Positions 18,997-27,617 of a stretch of 64,000 nt of DNA are shown here, piece after piece. Made by a program: the position numbers and the translations under genes. The notes below the pieces were generated by a model. The model did not search any database and was not told the origin of the DNA. It was given only the letters and a program-made list of their open reading frames with translations. Origin of the DNA: Pseudomonas lijiangensis (GTDB lineage Bacteria > Pseudomonadota > Gammaproteobacteria > Pseudomonadales > Pseudomonadaceae); the NCBI RefSeq assembly GCF_018968705.1, contig NZ_CP076668.1:2181001-2245000 (forward strand), written 5' to 3'. Position 1 is the first letter of the stretch; every line of letters starts with the position of its first letter.

Positions 18997-19046
18997 GGCA
19001 AAGCGTATCAATGCCACAAGCACAATCTTTCGATACTTGCTTTGCC
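18997..19046. promoter_or_regulatory. Long interrupted inverted repeat between peptide operon and LysR gene
   Basis: GGCAAAGCGTATC (18997-19009) is mirrored by GATAC-TT-GCTTTGCC (19032-19046) in the divergent promoter region. It is a candidate binding site for the adjacent LysR regulator. The right arm lies 25 bp before the chosen LysR start, which fits autoregulation. Confidence 0.45.
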
Positions 19047-19070
19047 GAAAAGGCAACGCTGGAGGCGTTC

Positions 19071-19979
19071 ATGCAGCTCTACGGTGTGCAATCCACGGCC
19101 TTGCGCTACTTTCTGGAAGTGTCGCGCTGCGGGTCGATCAGTGAGGCCTCATTGCGACTGAATGTCGCGGCATCGGCGGTCAGCCGCCAGATCGCCAAGC
19201 TGGAGCGGGATCTGGACGCGGTGCTGTTCGAGCGGCGTGCCCGGGGCATGGTGTTGAGCGAGGCGGGGATACGCCTGGCGGCCTATGCGCGCAAATCCCA
19301 GCTCGAAGCCGAGCAGGTCGTACTGGAAATCACCGAGTTGCACGGCTTGCAGCGCGGGCATGTCCGCATCGCCTGTTCCGAAGGTTTCGCCCTGGAATTC
19401 CTGCCCAAGGCCATCGCGCTGTTTCGCCGGATCTATCAGGGCATTCATTTTTCCCTGGAAGTCTGCGCACCGGCCCAGGCCACGGAAAAGGTCCGTTCCG
19501 GCGATGCCGACCTCGGCCTGACGTTCAGCCTGACCCCGCAAAAGGAAATCAAGGTCGAGTACATCCACACCGGCGCCATCTGCGCGGTGGTGAGCAACAC
19601 CCATCCTCTGGCTGAACGCCCTGAAGTCTCGTTGGCAGAGCTTCAACCCTATGCCATCGCCCTGACCAATACCGATACGACACTGCGCCAGTTGTTCGAT
19701 ATCTGCTGCGGCGTGCAGGGTCTGCTGTTCGATCCGGTGCTGACCAGCAATTACATCGGCGCGCTGCTGCGCTTTGTCCGGGAGGAGGGCGGCATCAGCC
19801 TGTCCAGTGAAATGACGCTGGACAGGCGTCTGCTGGGCAAGGAGCTGTGCTCTCTGCCGATCAGCGACGAAGGCATGAAAGCCCGACGCATCGAGTTGCA
19901 GAGCATGGCCGGGCGCAACCTGCCCGCGGCGGTCAGTGCGTTTCGGGATTTCCTGATCGAGGAGCTGGCGAAAACCTGA
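19071..19979 (+). CDS. LysR family transcriptional regulator (divergent from peptide operon)
   Basis: DNA-binding regulator of 302 aa with an N-terminal winged helix (LRYFLEVSRCGSISEASLRL, then SAVSRQIAKLERDL) and a LysR effector-binding domain from about residue 90. ATG 19071 is chosen because GGAGG ends 5 nt before it; an in-frame ATG at 19011 would add 20 non-family residues. It is transcribed away from the peptide-importer/M20 operon, the usual layout for a LysR gene and its target. The effector is unknown. Confidence 0.9.
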   Translation: MQLYGVQSTALRYFLEVSRCGSISEASLRLNVAASAVSRQIAKLERDLDAVLFERRARGMVLSEAGIRLAAYARKSQLEAEQVVLEITELHGLQRGHVRIACSEGFALEFLPKAIALFRRIYQGIHFSLEVCAPAQATEKVRSGDADLGLTFSLTPQKEIKVEYIHTGAICAVVSNTHPLAERPEVSLAELQPYAIALTNTDTTLRQLFDICCGVQGLLFDPVLTSNYIGALLRFVREEGGISLSSEMTLDRRLLGKELCSLPISDEGMKARRIELQSMAGRNLPAAVSAFRDFLIEELAKT

Positions 19980-20020
19980 GGGGCAATACCTGAGCAGGCA
20001 TGTCTGGTTCTACTTGTTGT

Positions 20021-20044
20021 TAATGTTATAGTGTATCAATATTG
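20021..20044 (+). promoter_or_regulatory. Zur-like operator upstream of folE2
   Basis: TAATGTTATAGTGTATCAAT resembles the gammaproteobacterial Zur box (left half nearly perfect, right half partial). It shares the core ATGTTATAnTGTATCnAT with a site before the TonB receptor gene at 25962-25983. Placement about 85 bp before folE2 fits repression by zinc-loaded Zur. Confidence 0.65.
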
Positions 20045-20126
20045 GTTGGCGTAGAACGTTGCCCATATCGCTTACATCATGCTTCGCCCGTGGCGGCGAA
20101 GCAGGCCAACGAGATGAACTACAGAC

Positions 20127-21032
20127 ATGAATAACCCCCTCCCTGACGTTGCCCTGACGGAAGTTTCCAAAGTCCTGATCCCTCTTGACTGGGTAGGCAT
20201 GCAAGGTGTCGAAGTCCCGATTCTGCTGGGTGAACCCGGTTTGGCGCATCCGATACATGCCTATGTGGATCTTCAGGTCGATCTGGCCGATCCCGGCGTC
20301 AAGGGCATTCATATGTCGCGCCTCTACACCTTGCTCGACAGCTTTGCCGAACATCAGCCATTCACTCCCGGCACCCTGGCGGCGCTGCTTGAAGCCATGG
20401 TCACCAGCCATGCCGACTGCCATTCCAGTCGCGCCCGGCTCAAGGTGAATTTCAATCTGTTGTGTCGCCGACCGGCATTGAAAACCCAAGGCCTGAGTGG
20501 CTGGAAATCCTACCCGGTGACATTGAATGCGCTCTGGGTCGGAGGGCGGTTGTCTCTGGATGCCTCGGTGGACGTCACTTATTCCTCGACCTGCCCCTGT
20601 TCAGCGGCCCTGTCGCGTCAACTGGTGGAGCAGGCGTTCCTGACGCGCTTTGCCGGGCAGGAAACGCTGACGCCCGATCAGGCGGCGGTGTGGCTGCGTG
20701 ACAACGCTTCCTTCGCGACCCCTCACAGCCAGCGCAGCGTGGCAACGGTTCAGGTACGCATCCCGGAGCAGGCCACCGCTCTTGGCCTGATGGCATTGAT
20801 CGATGCCACCGAAAGCGCCCTGGGCACTCCGGTGCAGACCGCCGTCAAGCGTGCTGACGAGCAGGCCTTTGCCCGTCTCAATGGCCAGAACCTGATGTAC
20901 GTCGAAGACGCTGCCCGCAAGATCCAGCAAGCACTGGAAGGGCTGTTCGCCGCCTCCAGTGTCGGCGTGCGTCACCTGGAAAGCCTGCACCCCCACGATG
21001 CCGTGGCCTATACCTCCAACTACATGTCCTGA
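20127..21032 (+). CDS. folE2: GTP cyclohydrolase FolE2 (type IB)
   Basis: Converts GTP to 7,8-dihydroneopterin triphosphate, the first step of folate synthesis. FolE2 enzymes do not depend on zinc and replace zinc-dependent FolE when zinc is scarce. The 301-aa length is normal for the family, and the active-site cysteine region SSTCPCSA (Cys156/Cys158) is present. A Zur-like operator lies upstream. It is followed after 11 bp by a gamma-class carbonic anhydrase gene, another enzyme found in Zur-controlled clusters of Pseudomonas. Confidence 0.95.
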   Translation: MNNPLPDVALTEVSKVLIPLDWVGMQGVEVPILLGEPGLAHPIHAYVDLQVDLADPGVKGIHMSRLYTLLDSFAEHQPFTPGTLAALLEAMVTSHADCHSSRARLKVNFNLLCRRPALKTQGLSGWKSYPVTLNALWVGGRLSLDASVDVTYSSTCPCSAALSRQLVEQAFLTRFAGQETLTPDQAAVWLRDNASFATPHSQRSVATVQVRIPEQATALGLMALIDATESALGTPVQTAVKRADEQAFARLNGQNLMYVEDAARKIQQALEGLFAASSVGVRHLESLHPHDAVAYTSNYMS

Positions 21033-21043
21033 GGACTACCACC

Positions 21044-21604
21044 GTGATCCGCAAGAACCCTTCCGGCCATCTGCCGGTCATTGCCGAGTCGGCCTATATC
21101 GATAAAACCGCGATCATCTGCGGCAAGGTCATCATCAAGGACAACGTCTTTGTCGGCCCCTATGCCGTGATCCGTGCCGACGAGGTCAACGCCAATGGCG
21201 ACATGGACCCGATCATCATCGGCGCCAATTCCAATATTCAGGATGGTGTGGTGATCCACTCCAAGTCCGGCGCGGCAGTGACCATCGGCGAATACACGTC
21301 CATTGCCCACCGCTCCATCGTCCATGGACCCTGCACGGTGGGTGATCGTGTCTTCGTCGGCTTCAACAGCGTGCTGTTCAACTGTCAGGTGGGGAATGGC
21401 AGTGTCGTGCGCCATAACTCGGTGGTGGATGGTCGCGATCTGCCGGAAAGCTTCTATGTGCCATCGACCACTCGCATCGGCCCGAACACCGATCTTTCGC
21501 AGTTCCCGCCGGTGAGTATCTCGGCTTCGGAGTTTTCCGAGGATGTGGCACACACCAATATCGATCTGGTTCGCGGCTACAAAGCCTTGCAGAACGAGTT
21601 CTGA
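21044..21604 (+). CDS. Gamma-class carbonic anhydrase family protein
   Basis: Left-handed beta-helix (hexapeptide-repeat) protein of 186 aa, a putative carbonic anhydrase. The three expected metal-binding histidines are in place at His72 (IHSKSG), His89 (IAHRS) and His94 (IVHGP); the last two have the 5-residue spacing of Cam-type enzymes. It lies 11 bp after folE2 and is probably in the same Zur-controlled transcript. Gamma-class enzymes can use iron or cobalt, so this could back up a zinc-dependent beta-class anhydrase; that role is inferred from context. Confidence 0.85.
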   Translation: MIRKNPSGHLPVIAESAYIDKTAIICGKVIIKDNVFVGPYAVIRADEVNANGDMDPIIIGANSNIQDGVVIHSKSGAAVTIGEYTSIAHRSIVHGPCTVGDRVFVGFNSVLFNCQVGNGSVVRHNSVVDGRDLPESFYVPSTTRIGPNTDLSQFPPVSISASEFSEDVAHTNIDLVRGYKALQNEF

Positions 21605-21725
21605 AATATGGCACTGTCACGGGCAAGCCTGACTGCGGCACAATGCGCCCGGCGTTTTGTGTGAGCGAGCTTGCCCGCTGAAGCAATATGCACCTGTTAC
21701 AGCCCTCAACGGACAACAACCTCCC

Positions 21726-22892
21726 ATGACAACAGCTGTTTCCTCGACTCCTGCGCCGTCCTCACGGTTGCGATCGATCGACGCCCTGCGCGGGCTGATC
21801 ATCCTTTTCATGTTGCTGGACCATGTGCGGGAAACCTTCTTCCTGCATCGCCAGGTCAGCGATCCCATGGATGTGACTACCACAGCTCCGGAACTGTTCT
21901 TCAGCCGCTTGCTGGCCCATGTCTGCGCGCCCTTGTTCGTGCTGCTGACCGGGCTTTCGGCCTATCTGTACGGCGAAAAATACAGTGGCAGGACTGATGT
22001 TTCTGCCTTTCTGCTCAAGCGTGGCCTGTTCCTGATTGCCCTGGAGTTCACCCTGGTGAGCTTCGCCTGGACCTTCAAATTCCCGCCCACCATCATTTAC
22101 CTGCAAGTCATCTGGGCCATCGGCCTGAGCATGGTGGCCTTGTCGGCGATGGTGTTCCTGCCGCGCTGGGCGCTGGTGGTGATCGGGCTGATGATCGTGG
22201 CCGGGCACAACCTGCTGGACTCGCTGCATTTCGGTGTCGAGTCGGCCATGCACATTCCATGGGCGATCCTGCATGATCGTGGCTGGATTGAAGTCAGCGA
22301 TACGCTGCGTCTGCGCACCTCCTATCCGTTGCTGCCCTGGATCGGTGTCATCGCTCTGGGCTATGCCGCAGGCCCCTGGTTTTCCTCGGGCATGGACGCT
22401 GTAGCACGTCGCAGCCGTTTGCTGGTCTGGGGACTGGGTGCGCTGATCGGTTTCATGGTCCTGCGCGTGATCAACGGCTATGGCGAAAAGCCCTGGAGCG
22501 TTGGTGAAACCGGCGTGCAGACGCTGATGAGCTTTTTCAATATCACCAAATACCCGCCGTCATTGCTGTTCCTCAGCCTGACCCTGGGCATTGGTCTGCT
22601 GGTGTTGATCTGGTTCGAGCGTATTCAGGAGAAGGGCTGGCTGAAACCGCTGGTGATCCTGGGCGCGGCACCGATGTTCTTCTACTTGCTGCATCTGTAT
22701 GTACTGAAGTTCCTGTACCTGATTGCCGTAGCGATCTGGGGCAAGAATCAGGGCGATTACTTCGGCTTCGATGCGATGTGGGGCGTATGGCTGAGTTCAG
22801 TGCTGCTGGCGGTGGCGCTGTTCCCGGCAGTGCGCTGGTTTGCCGGGCTCAAGGCACGGCGGCGTGACATTACTTGGTTGAAATACCTGTAG
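21726..22892 (+). CDS. DUF1624/heparan-alpha-glucosaminide N-acetyltransferase-like membrane protein
   Basis: Polytopic inner-membrane protein of 388 aa with about ten helices. The opening RLRSIDALRGLIILFMLLDH is the hallmark of membrane acyltransferases of the HGSNAT/DUF1624 group, which acetylate sugars or glycans across the membrane. ATG 21726 gives the family start. The 121-bp gap after the carbonic anhydrase gene leaves co-transcription uncertain. The acceptor is not known. Confidence 0.8.
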   Translation: MTTAVSSTPAPSSRLRSIDALRGLIILFMLLDHVRETFFLHRQVSDPMDVTTTAPELFFSRLLAHVCAPLFVLLTGLSAYLYGEKYSGRTDVSAFLLKRGLFLIALEFTLVSFAWTFKFPPTIIYLQVIWAIGLSMVALSAMVFLPRWALVVIGLMIVAGHNLLDSLHFGVESAMHIPWAILHDRGWIEVSDTLRLRTSYPLLPWIGVIALGYAAGPWFSSGMDAVARRSRLLVWGLGALIGFMVLRVINGYGEKPWSVGETGVQTLMSFFNITKYPPSLLFLSLTLGIGLLVLIWFERIQEKGWLKPLVILGAAPMFFYLLHLYVLKFLYLIAVAIWGKNQGDYFGFDAMWGVWLSSVLLAVALFPAVRWFAGLKARRRDITWLKYL

Positions 22893-22897
22893 TCACA

Positions 22898-23051
22898 AAT
22901 GCCGATCAGTTAAGGCACAAACAAAACTTGTGGGAGGCAGCTTGCTGGCGAAAAAGGCTTGAAACCGGCAGATATTCTGCGTCGTACGCTGAAGTCGCCA
23001 GCAAGCTGCCTCCCACAAAGTGATTTTTTGACCTTAACTGACAGGCATTAC
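22898..23051. repeat. Nested inverted-repeat element, copy B (inverted orientation)
   Basis: About 154 bp between two convergent genes. Outer ends are AATGCCGATCAGTTAAGG and CCTTAACTGACAGGCATT; inner arms are GGGAGGCAGCTTGCTGGCGA and its exact complement. The centre (CAGATATTCTGCGTCGTACG) is the reverse complement of the centre in the copies at 42.5 and 49.5 kb, so this copy is inserted in the opposite orientation. Confidence 0.85.
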
Positions 23052-23070
23052 TCCTACAGATTTTATTGCA

Positions 23071-23799
23071 TCAATCGTGATGCGCTTCACCCACGAAGGT
23101 CAGCGAGGTAAACAGGCCTCGCGCTTCGATATCGGCATCGTTCTTGACCGGCAGCGTGACCTCGGCTGCGATCACATTCAATCCCTCGTTACGCACCACC
23201 ACACTGGCACGTCCCTCGGCATCGGTCTCGGCACTCACCACGTCCGGAGCGCTGCGATAATCCCCGAACAGCTTGATACCCGCCGCAGGCTTGCCATCCA
23301 CCAGCACGCGAACCGGCAAAGGTTTGCCTGGCCCGACCGTCAGCGGATCGACCTGAGGCACGATCACGAACTTCAGTTTGTCGAACGACGGTAAGCGAGC
23401 GCCTTCTTCATAGATCGCCAGGCTGTACTTGAAGGTATGGATCGAATCGGTGCCGCCCGGTACCTTGCTGCGGCCTTCGTTGATCCATTTCTTCTCTCTG
23501 TTTTTTGTCCACATGCCGTTGTCCAGCGCGACAGACATCACAGCCACCGGCTTCAAGGGTTGCAGGCGTGCATGGTCGTCCAGACGCTGCACGGTGACCG
23601 GAACCATCCGGCCAGCAAGATCATAGGCCCAGGCTCCGCTGACCTTTTGCGCCTTGAAGGCGTTGTCTTCCGCGCCATGGCCGTAGACCACTTCAATATT
23701 GCCGCGACGCTGTTCGGTCCACAGGCCATGGGCACTGGCCTGACCCATGAACAGCGTACCCAGCAGGCTCAAGGCCAGAACTGATGGTTTGCAAAACAT
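23071..23799 (-). CDS. DUF4198 domain periplasmic metal-linked protein (NikM-like)
   Basis: Exported protein of 242 aa with a signal peptide ending at GQASA, so the mature chain begins with His24 (HGLWTEQ). DUF4198 proteins usually accompany metal uptake, and an N-terminal histidine is a common metal ligand; the C-terminus also carries HH (GEAHHD). A transthyretin-like carboxypeptidase-regulatory fold (GKPAAGIKLFGDY, TDAEGRASVVV) is evident. It is 22 bp downstream of a TonB receptor gene with a Zur-like site, so a role as periplasmic zinc binder is likely but inferred. Confidence 0.8.
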   Translation of the reverse strand: MFCKPSVLALSLLGTLFMGQASAHGLWTEQRRGNIEVVYGHGAEDNAFKAQKVSGAWAYDLAGRMVPVTVQRLDDHARLQPLKPVAVMSVALDNGMWTKNREKKWINEGRSKVPGGTDSIHTFKYSLAIYEEGARLPSFDKLKFVIVPQVDPLTVGPGKPLPVRVLVDGKPAAGIKLFGDYRSAPDVVSAETDAEGRASVVVRNEGLNVIAAEVTLPVKNDADIEARGLFTSLTFVGEAHHD

Positions 23800-23821
23800 G
23801 ATGCATCCTTGTTGTTATCGA

Positions 23822-25945
23822 TCAGAGATTGAGGGTCAGGCTGACAGTGAAGTTACGAGGCTCGCCCGGTGCAACCCAGTAGTTGCTGTAGGAGCGCTCG
23901 AAGTATTTCTCGTCAAACAGGTTGTTGAGGTTCAAGCCCACGGTCACGTTCTCGGTGGCCTTGTAGTGAGCCAGCAGGTCCACGGTATGGTAAGCCGGCA
24001 GCTCGAAGCTGGTGCCTGCTTCACCGGAGCGATCCCCGACATAAGTGAACGCAGCACCCACATCGGAGCCTCGCAGCGCGCCTTCCTGGAACTCATAGAC
24101 ACCCAACAGGCTGCCGCTGCGCTTGGCCACGCCGAGAATCCGGCTACCGGTCGGAATGGTCCCGCTACCCTTGGTCACTTCGGCATCGATATAGGCAAAG
24201 GCACCGATCACGCGAATGGCATCGGTGACCTGACCGGTCAGTTGCAGATCGAGGCCCTGGCTGCGAGCTTCGCCGATGGCGCGATTGACGTTGGTGGACG
24301 GGTCCAGGGTCAGAACGTTTTCCTTCTCGATATGGAAGGCGGCGAGGGTGGTGCTCAAGCGGTCGTCGAACAGCTCGCTCTTGATCCCGATCTCGTAACC
24401 GACACCTTCTTCCGGATCGAAGGTTTTACCTGACGCGTCCAGCCCGTTATTGGGTTTGAACGAGGTCGAGGCGTTGGCGAACAGCCCCACTTGCGGTGTC
24501 AGTTGGTAGATCAGGCCTGCGCGCTGGGTGAACGCATCATGGCGCTGTCTTGAGGTCGGGTTGGTTGCGGTAGGGGTGTAGTCATCGATCTGCTGATCGA
24601 AATGCTCGTAGCGGGCACCGATCATGCCGCGCAGCTTGTCGGTGAAGACGATCTGATCCTGCAGGTTCAGGGCGCGGCTTTCTACGTGCTCGAAGAAGTC
24701 CGTACCGGTGCGCACACCATTGGGCTTGGCCTGGCCGTAGACCGGGTTGTAGATATCGATGGCATAGTTGCTGCCGCCAATATTGGTCACCCGCTCGTTC
24801 TTGCGGTAGTTCTCGTATTCGGTGCCGATCAGCACCTCATGCTCCAGCCCCACGGCGTCGAAACGACCGCGCAGTTCCAACTGGGTGATGCTGTCATGCC
24901 AGTTCATGTCGCGTTCGCGATAGCGGCGGTTGACCGTACGTCCGTCGGGATTCAGCGCCCGGGACTCACTGGCGTAGCCCGACAGTTCGCCTTCCTTGTA
25001 ATGACTGGCCAGACGCAGCGACCAGACATCATTGAGATGATGATCCAGCGCGACCTGAATCATGTTGTTGTCGTTCTCGATATCGCCGTCGCTCGGTTCG
25101 CCAAGGAAGGTCGAACGGGACATGCCGCTCCACTTGTTGTTCGGCGCAACGATGCCGCGGTCGAAAGTGGACTTGTGACGCACGAACTCGGTTTCTACCA
25201 GCAGGCTGGTATCGGGGTTCAACTGCCAGCTGAAAGAGGGCGCCACAAAGACACGGCTGCTCTCGACATAATCGCGAAAACTGTTGTTGTCCTCGACCGC
25301 CAGATTGACCCGCGACAGGACATTGCCTTCTTCATCCAGGGGCGTGTTGACGTCCAGCGCCGTGCGATAACGGTCCCAACTGCCGGCACTGGTTTGCAGC
25401 GTGGTGAACGCCTCGCGTTGCGGCTTCTTGGTCACGATATTGACCGTACCGCCCGGATCGCCACGGCCATACAGACTGGCTGCCGGGCCTTTCAAGACTT
25501 CGATACGCTCGATATTGGCAGTGTCCGGCGTCGCCGGGTAGCCACGGTTGGCGCTGAAGCCATCCTTGTAGAACTCGGAAGTGGTAAAGCCGCGAATGCT
25601 GTACTCGTAAAGCGTCAGGCCGCCGAAGTTATTCTGCTTCGACACACCACCGGCATAGTCCAGGGCGCGTTCGACATTATTGCTGCCCAGGTCCTTGAGC
25701 ACCGAGGCCGGAACCACGCTGATGGATTGCGGAATGTCCTTGATGGCCGTATCGGTCTTGGTCGCCGTCGCCGAGCGGGTGGCTCGATAACCCTGAACCG
25801 GGCTGGTGGCCGTCTCGTAGTGGTAATCGGAGGAAATGTTGACGCTATCGAGTTCAAGTGTTTGCGGCAGTTCTTCGGCGAAGCTGACATTGCCCAGCAC
25901 CCCGATTGCCAGGCTGGTCAGGGACGCGATTTTACGAGACGACAT
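23822..25945 (-). CDS. TonB-dependent outer-membrane receptor (siderophore-receptor family), probably zinc-related
   Basis: Outer-membrane receptor of 707 aa with a signal peptide (cleavage after about residue 23), no STN signalling domain, a plug (DIPQSISVVPAS through LYGRGDPGGTVNIVTKKP, about 70-170) and a 22-strand barrel ending NFTVSLTLNL with C-terminal Leu. By sequence it belongs to the ferric-siderophore receptor family, but the promoter carries a Zur-like box and a Fur-like sequence, and the downstream partner is a DUF4198 protein. A zinc or zincophore receptor is therefore favoured, with iron control also possible. Confidence 0.88.
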   Translation of the reverse strand: MSSRKIASLTSLAIGVLGNVSFAEELPQTLELDSVNISSDYHYETATSPVQGYRATRSATATKTDTAIKDIPQSISVVPASVLKDLGSNNVERALDYAGGVSKQNNFGGLTLYEYSIRGFTTSEFYKDGFSANRGYPATPDTANIERIEVLKGPAASLYGRGDPGGTVNIVTKKPQREAFTTLQTSAGSWDRYRTALDVNTPLDEEGNVLSRVNLAVEDNNSFRDYVESSRVFVAPSFSWQLNPDTSLLVETEFVRHKSTFDRGIVAPNNKWSGMSRSTFLGEPSDGDIENDNNMIQVALDHHLNDVWSLRLASHYKEGELSGYASESRALNPDGRTVNRRYRERDMNWHDSITQLELRGRFDAVGLEHEVLIGTEYENYRKNERVTNIGGSNYAIDIYNPVYGQAKPNGVRTGTDFFEHVESRALNLQDQIVFTDKLRGMIGARYEHFDQQIDDYTPTATNPTSRQRHDAFTQRAGLIYQLTPQVGLFANASTSFKPNNGLDASGKTFDPEEGVGYEIGIKSELFDDRLSTTLAAFHIEKENVLTLDPSTNVNRAIGEARSQGLDLQLTGQVTDAIRVIGAFAYIDAEVTKGSGTIPTGSRILGVAKRSGSLLGVYEFQEGALRGSDVGAAFTYVGDRSGEAGTSFELPAYHTVDLLAHYKATENVTVGLNLNNLFDEKYFERSYSNYWVAPGEPRNFTVSLTLNL

Positions 25946-25961
25946 GGAGGACTTCCTGATA

Positions 25962-25983
25962 GTTATGGATACAATATAACATC
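25962..25983 (-). promoter_or_regulatory. Zur-like operator upstream of TonB receptor
   Basis: Read on the minus strand this is ATGTTATATTGTATCCAT, matching the folE2 site over ATGTTATAnTGTATCnAT. It overlaps a possible -10 element (TATATT) and lies 17 bp before the receptor start. Confidence 0.65.
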
Positions 25984-25986
25984 TCC

Positions 25987-26002
25987 GATGAGAATTATTA
26001 CC
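25987..26002 (-). promoter_or_regulatory. Fur-box-like sequence next to the Zur-like operator
   Basis: Plus-strand GATGAGAATTATTACC resembles a Fur box half-site arrangement (TGAGAATTATTA). It lies 3 bp beyond the Zur-like box and would allow joint iron and zinc control of the receptor. Similarity is by eye only. Confidence 0.4.
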
Positions 26003-26110
26003 GAATGTGGATGTAACTGGATGTAAAAGTTTGATTTGATGGCGCGTAGAGAAACTGATCGCCAGGAGGGAGGTCCTGATCGGCGTTGCAGATCAGCATT
26101 CATCGTTCAT

Positions 26111-27607
26111 TCAAGCCGCATCAATCTTTATCCCCGCCAACTCTCCTCCCGCCAACTCAACGCATTTGCGCGCCAGAATCGTGGTCGGATCGACCAGCGC
26201 GACACTGTGCTCCTTTATCTGAAACGCTTCGCTGTGGGCGAGCACCAGTGGCAATTCCGTGCAGCCGAGAATTAGCACGTCAGCGCCCAGTTCGCACAGG
26301 TGTTCCGCCGCCAGCAGCAGTTGCTCCTTGCAGAGCCCTTCGGTGAACCCGGCCTTGATGCCGAGCTCGCTGTAGATGGCGTCCATGACCATATGCTGGT
26401 AATCGAGCCCCGGCGTGATGATCTGTAGCCCGGCTTGCCTGGCGGCTTCATGGTAGACCTGGCTCTGCACCGTTCCCGATGTCGCCAGAAGTCCGATGGT
26501 CTTGCCCGAGCCGTATTTCTGCACGATCCACTCCACTGTCTCGGTCAGCATGTTGACGATGGGGACCTGCAAATGGGGCTGGATGCGTTCGACAAATGCG
26601 TGTGCGGTGTTGCAGGGGATCGCGATTGCCTTTGCCCCAGCGTTTTCCAGGCGTTTGCAGGTTGCGTACATTGCCATGGTCGGGTCGGTTTTGTCGTGCA
26701 ACAGACTGGCAGTGCGATCGGGAATCTGTGGATTCTGCTCGACCACCATCTTGATGTGTTCCTGATCCTTTCCCGCGGGTGTGTTGGCAACCACTTTGCC
26801 CATGAAGTCCACGGTGGCTGCAGGTCCTATACCGCCCACAATGCCAAGCTTGAAAGCCGGGCGTGCAGGCTGACTTTTCTCCAGGGTCGCAAAGCTTGCG
26901 TAGATTTCGTTGATATCCAGCACCGGCATCCCGCGCCCTTGAAGACCAGGGCAGACCAGAGAAAGCTCCGTCATGCCCGGAACCAACACCGAAGCGCCTT
27001 GTGCCTGCAGGGAAAGACACGCCTGATAAACAGTTTCCAGAGGGGCACCTTCAAGATAGCCGTCCTTGATGCCGTTGACGCCGTACATCGCTTCCATCAG
27101 TGCCGACTGTGCCTCGGGGTCGGGATAGACGATGCTGAAATCCTTGCCCAGATATCGCTCGAACAATCCCGAATGGGCGACGAAGTCCGAAGCGATCACA
27201 CCCAGCGTCGCGCCGGGTGGGGTCGTGAGGCGAATGTGCCGGGCCAGCGCCTGCATCATGTCCAGTACCGCAATGCCCAGTTCTTCCTGGATTTCTGCGC
27301 GAAACGTATGGCTGGCGAAGCAGGGGAGCATTACCGCGTCGACACCGCTTTCCTCGAACGACTTGCACACCTGGAACACATAGAACTTGCGCGATGTCAT
27401 GCTGGCTTCCTTGTCCAGAGGCAGCAACACATCCTTGAACGGGTGCTGCTCCAGCAGGAAGTGGTAGTGACCCTGATCTTCAAGCACTGCCCTGGATTTC
27501 ACCAGTTTGTAGAAGAGATCGCCCCCGGCCAGCGAGCCCAGCCCTGCGACAATACCCAGCTTGCGGACAAGGGCTCCCTTGTTGGCCGATTTCGATTTTC
27601 TCTTCAT
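26111..27607 (-). CDS. Tandem Asp/Glu racemase-family protein (two fused domains)
   Basis: Cytoplasmic protein of 498 aa, twice the family length, made of two aspartate/glutamate racemase domains (about 15-245 and 252-490). The second domain has both catalytic cysteines, Cys332 in PCNTAH and Cys449 in LGCTELPL. The first keeps Cys96 (PCFASH) but has Met212 in place of the second cysteine (PGMTELSL), so it is probably inactive as a racemase or regulatory. ATG 27607 has GAGGAG 6 nt upstream. It lies 10 bp after a DAACS symporter gene, suggesting uptake and racemisation of acidic amino acids or related dicarboxylates. Confidence 0.85.
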   Translation of the reverse strand: MKRKSKSANKGALVRKLGIVAGLGSLAGGDLFYKLVKSRAVLEDQGHYHFLLEQHPFKDVLLPLDKEASMTSRKFYVFQVCKSFEESGVDAVMLPCFASHTFRAEIQEELGIAVLDMMQALARHIRLTTPPGATLGVIASDFVAHSGLFERYLGKDFSIVYPDPEAQSALMEAMYGVNGIKDGYLEGAPLETVYQACLSLQAQGASVLVPGMTELSLVCPGLQGRGMPVLDINEIYASFATLEKSQPARPAFKLGIVGGIGPAATVDFMGKVVANTPAGKDQEHIKMVVEQNPQIPDRTASLLHDKTDPTMAMYATCKRLENAGAKAIAIPCNTAHAFVERIQPHLQVPIVNMLTETVEWIVQKYGSGKTIGLLATSGTVQSQVYHEAARQAGLQIITPGLDYQHMVMDAIYSELGIKAGFTEGLCKEQLLLAAEHLCELGADVLILGCTELPLVLAHSEAFQIKEHSVALVDPTTILARKCVELAGGELAGIKIDAA

Positions 27608-27617
27608 GATCTGCTCC

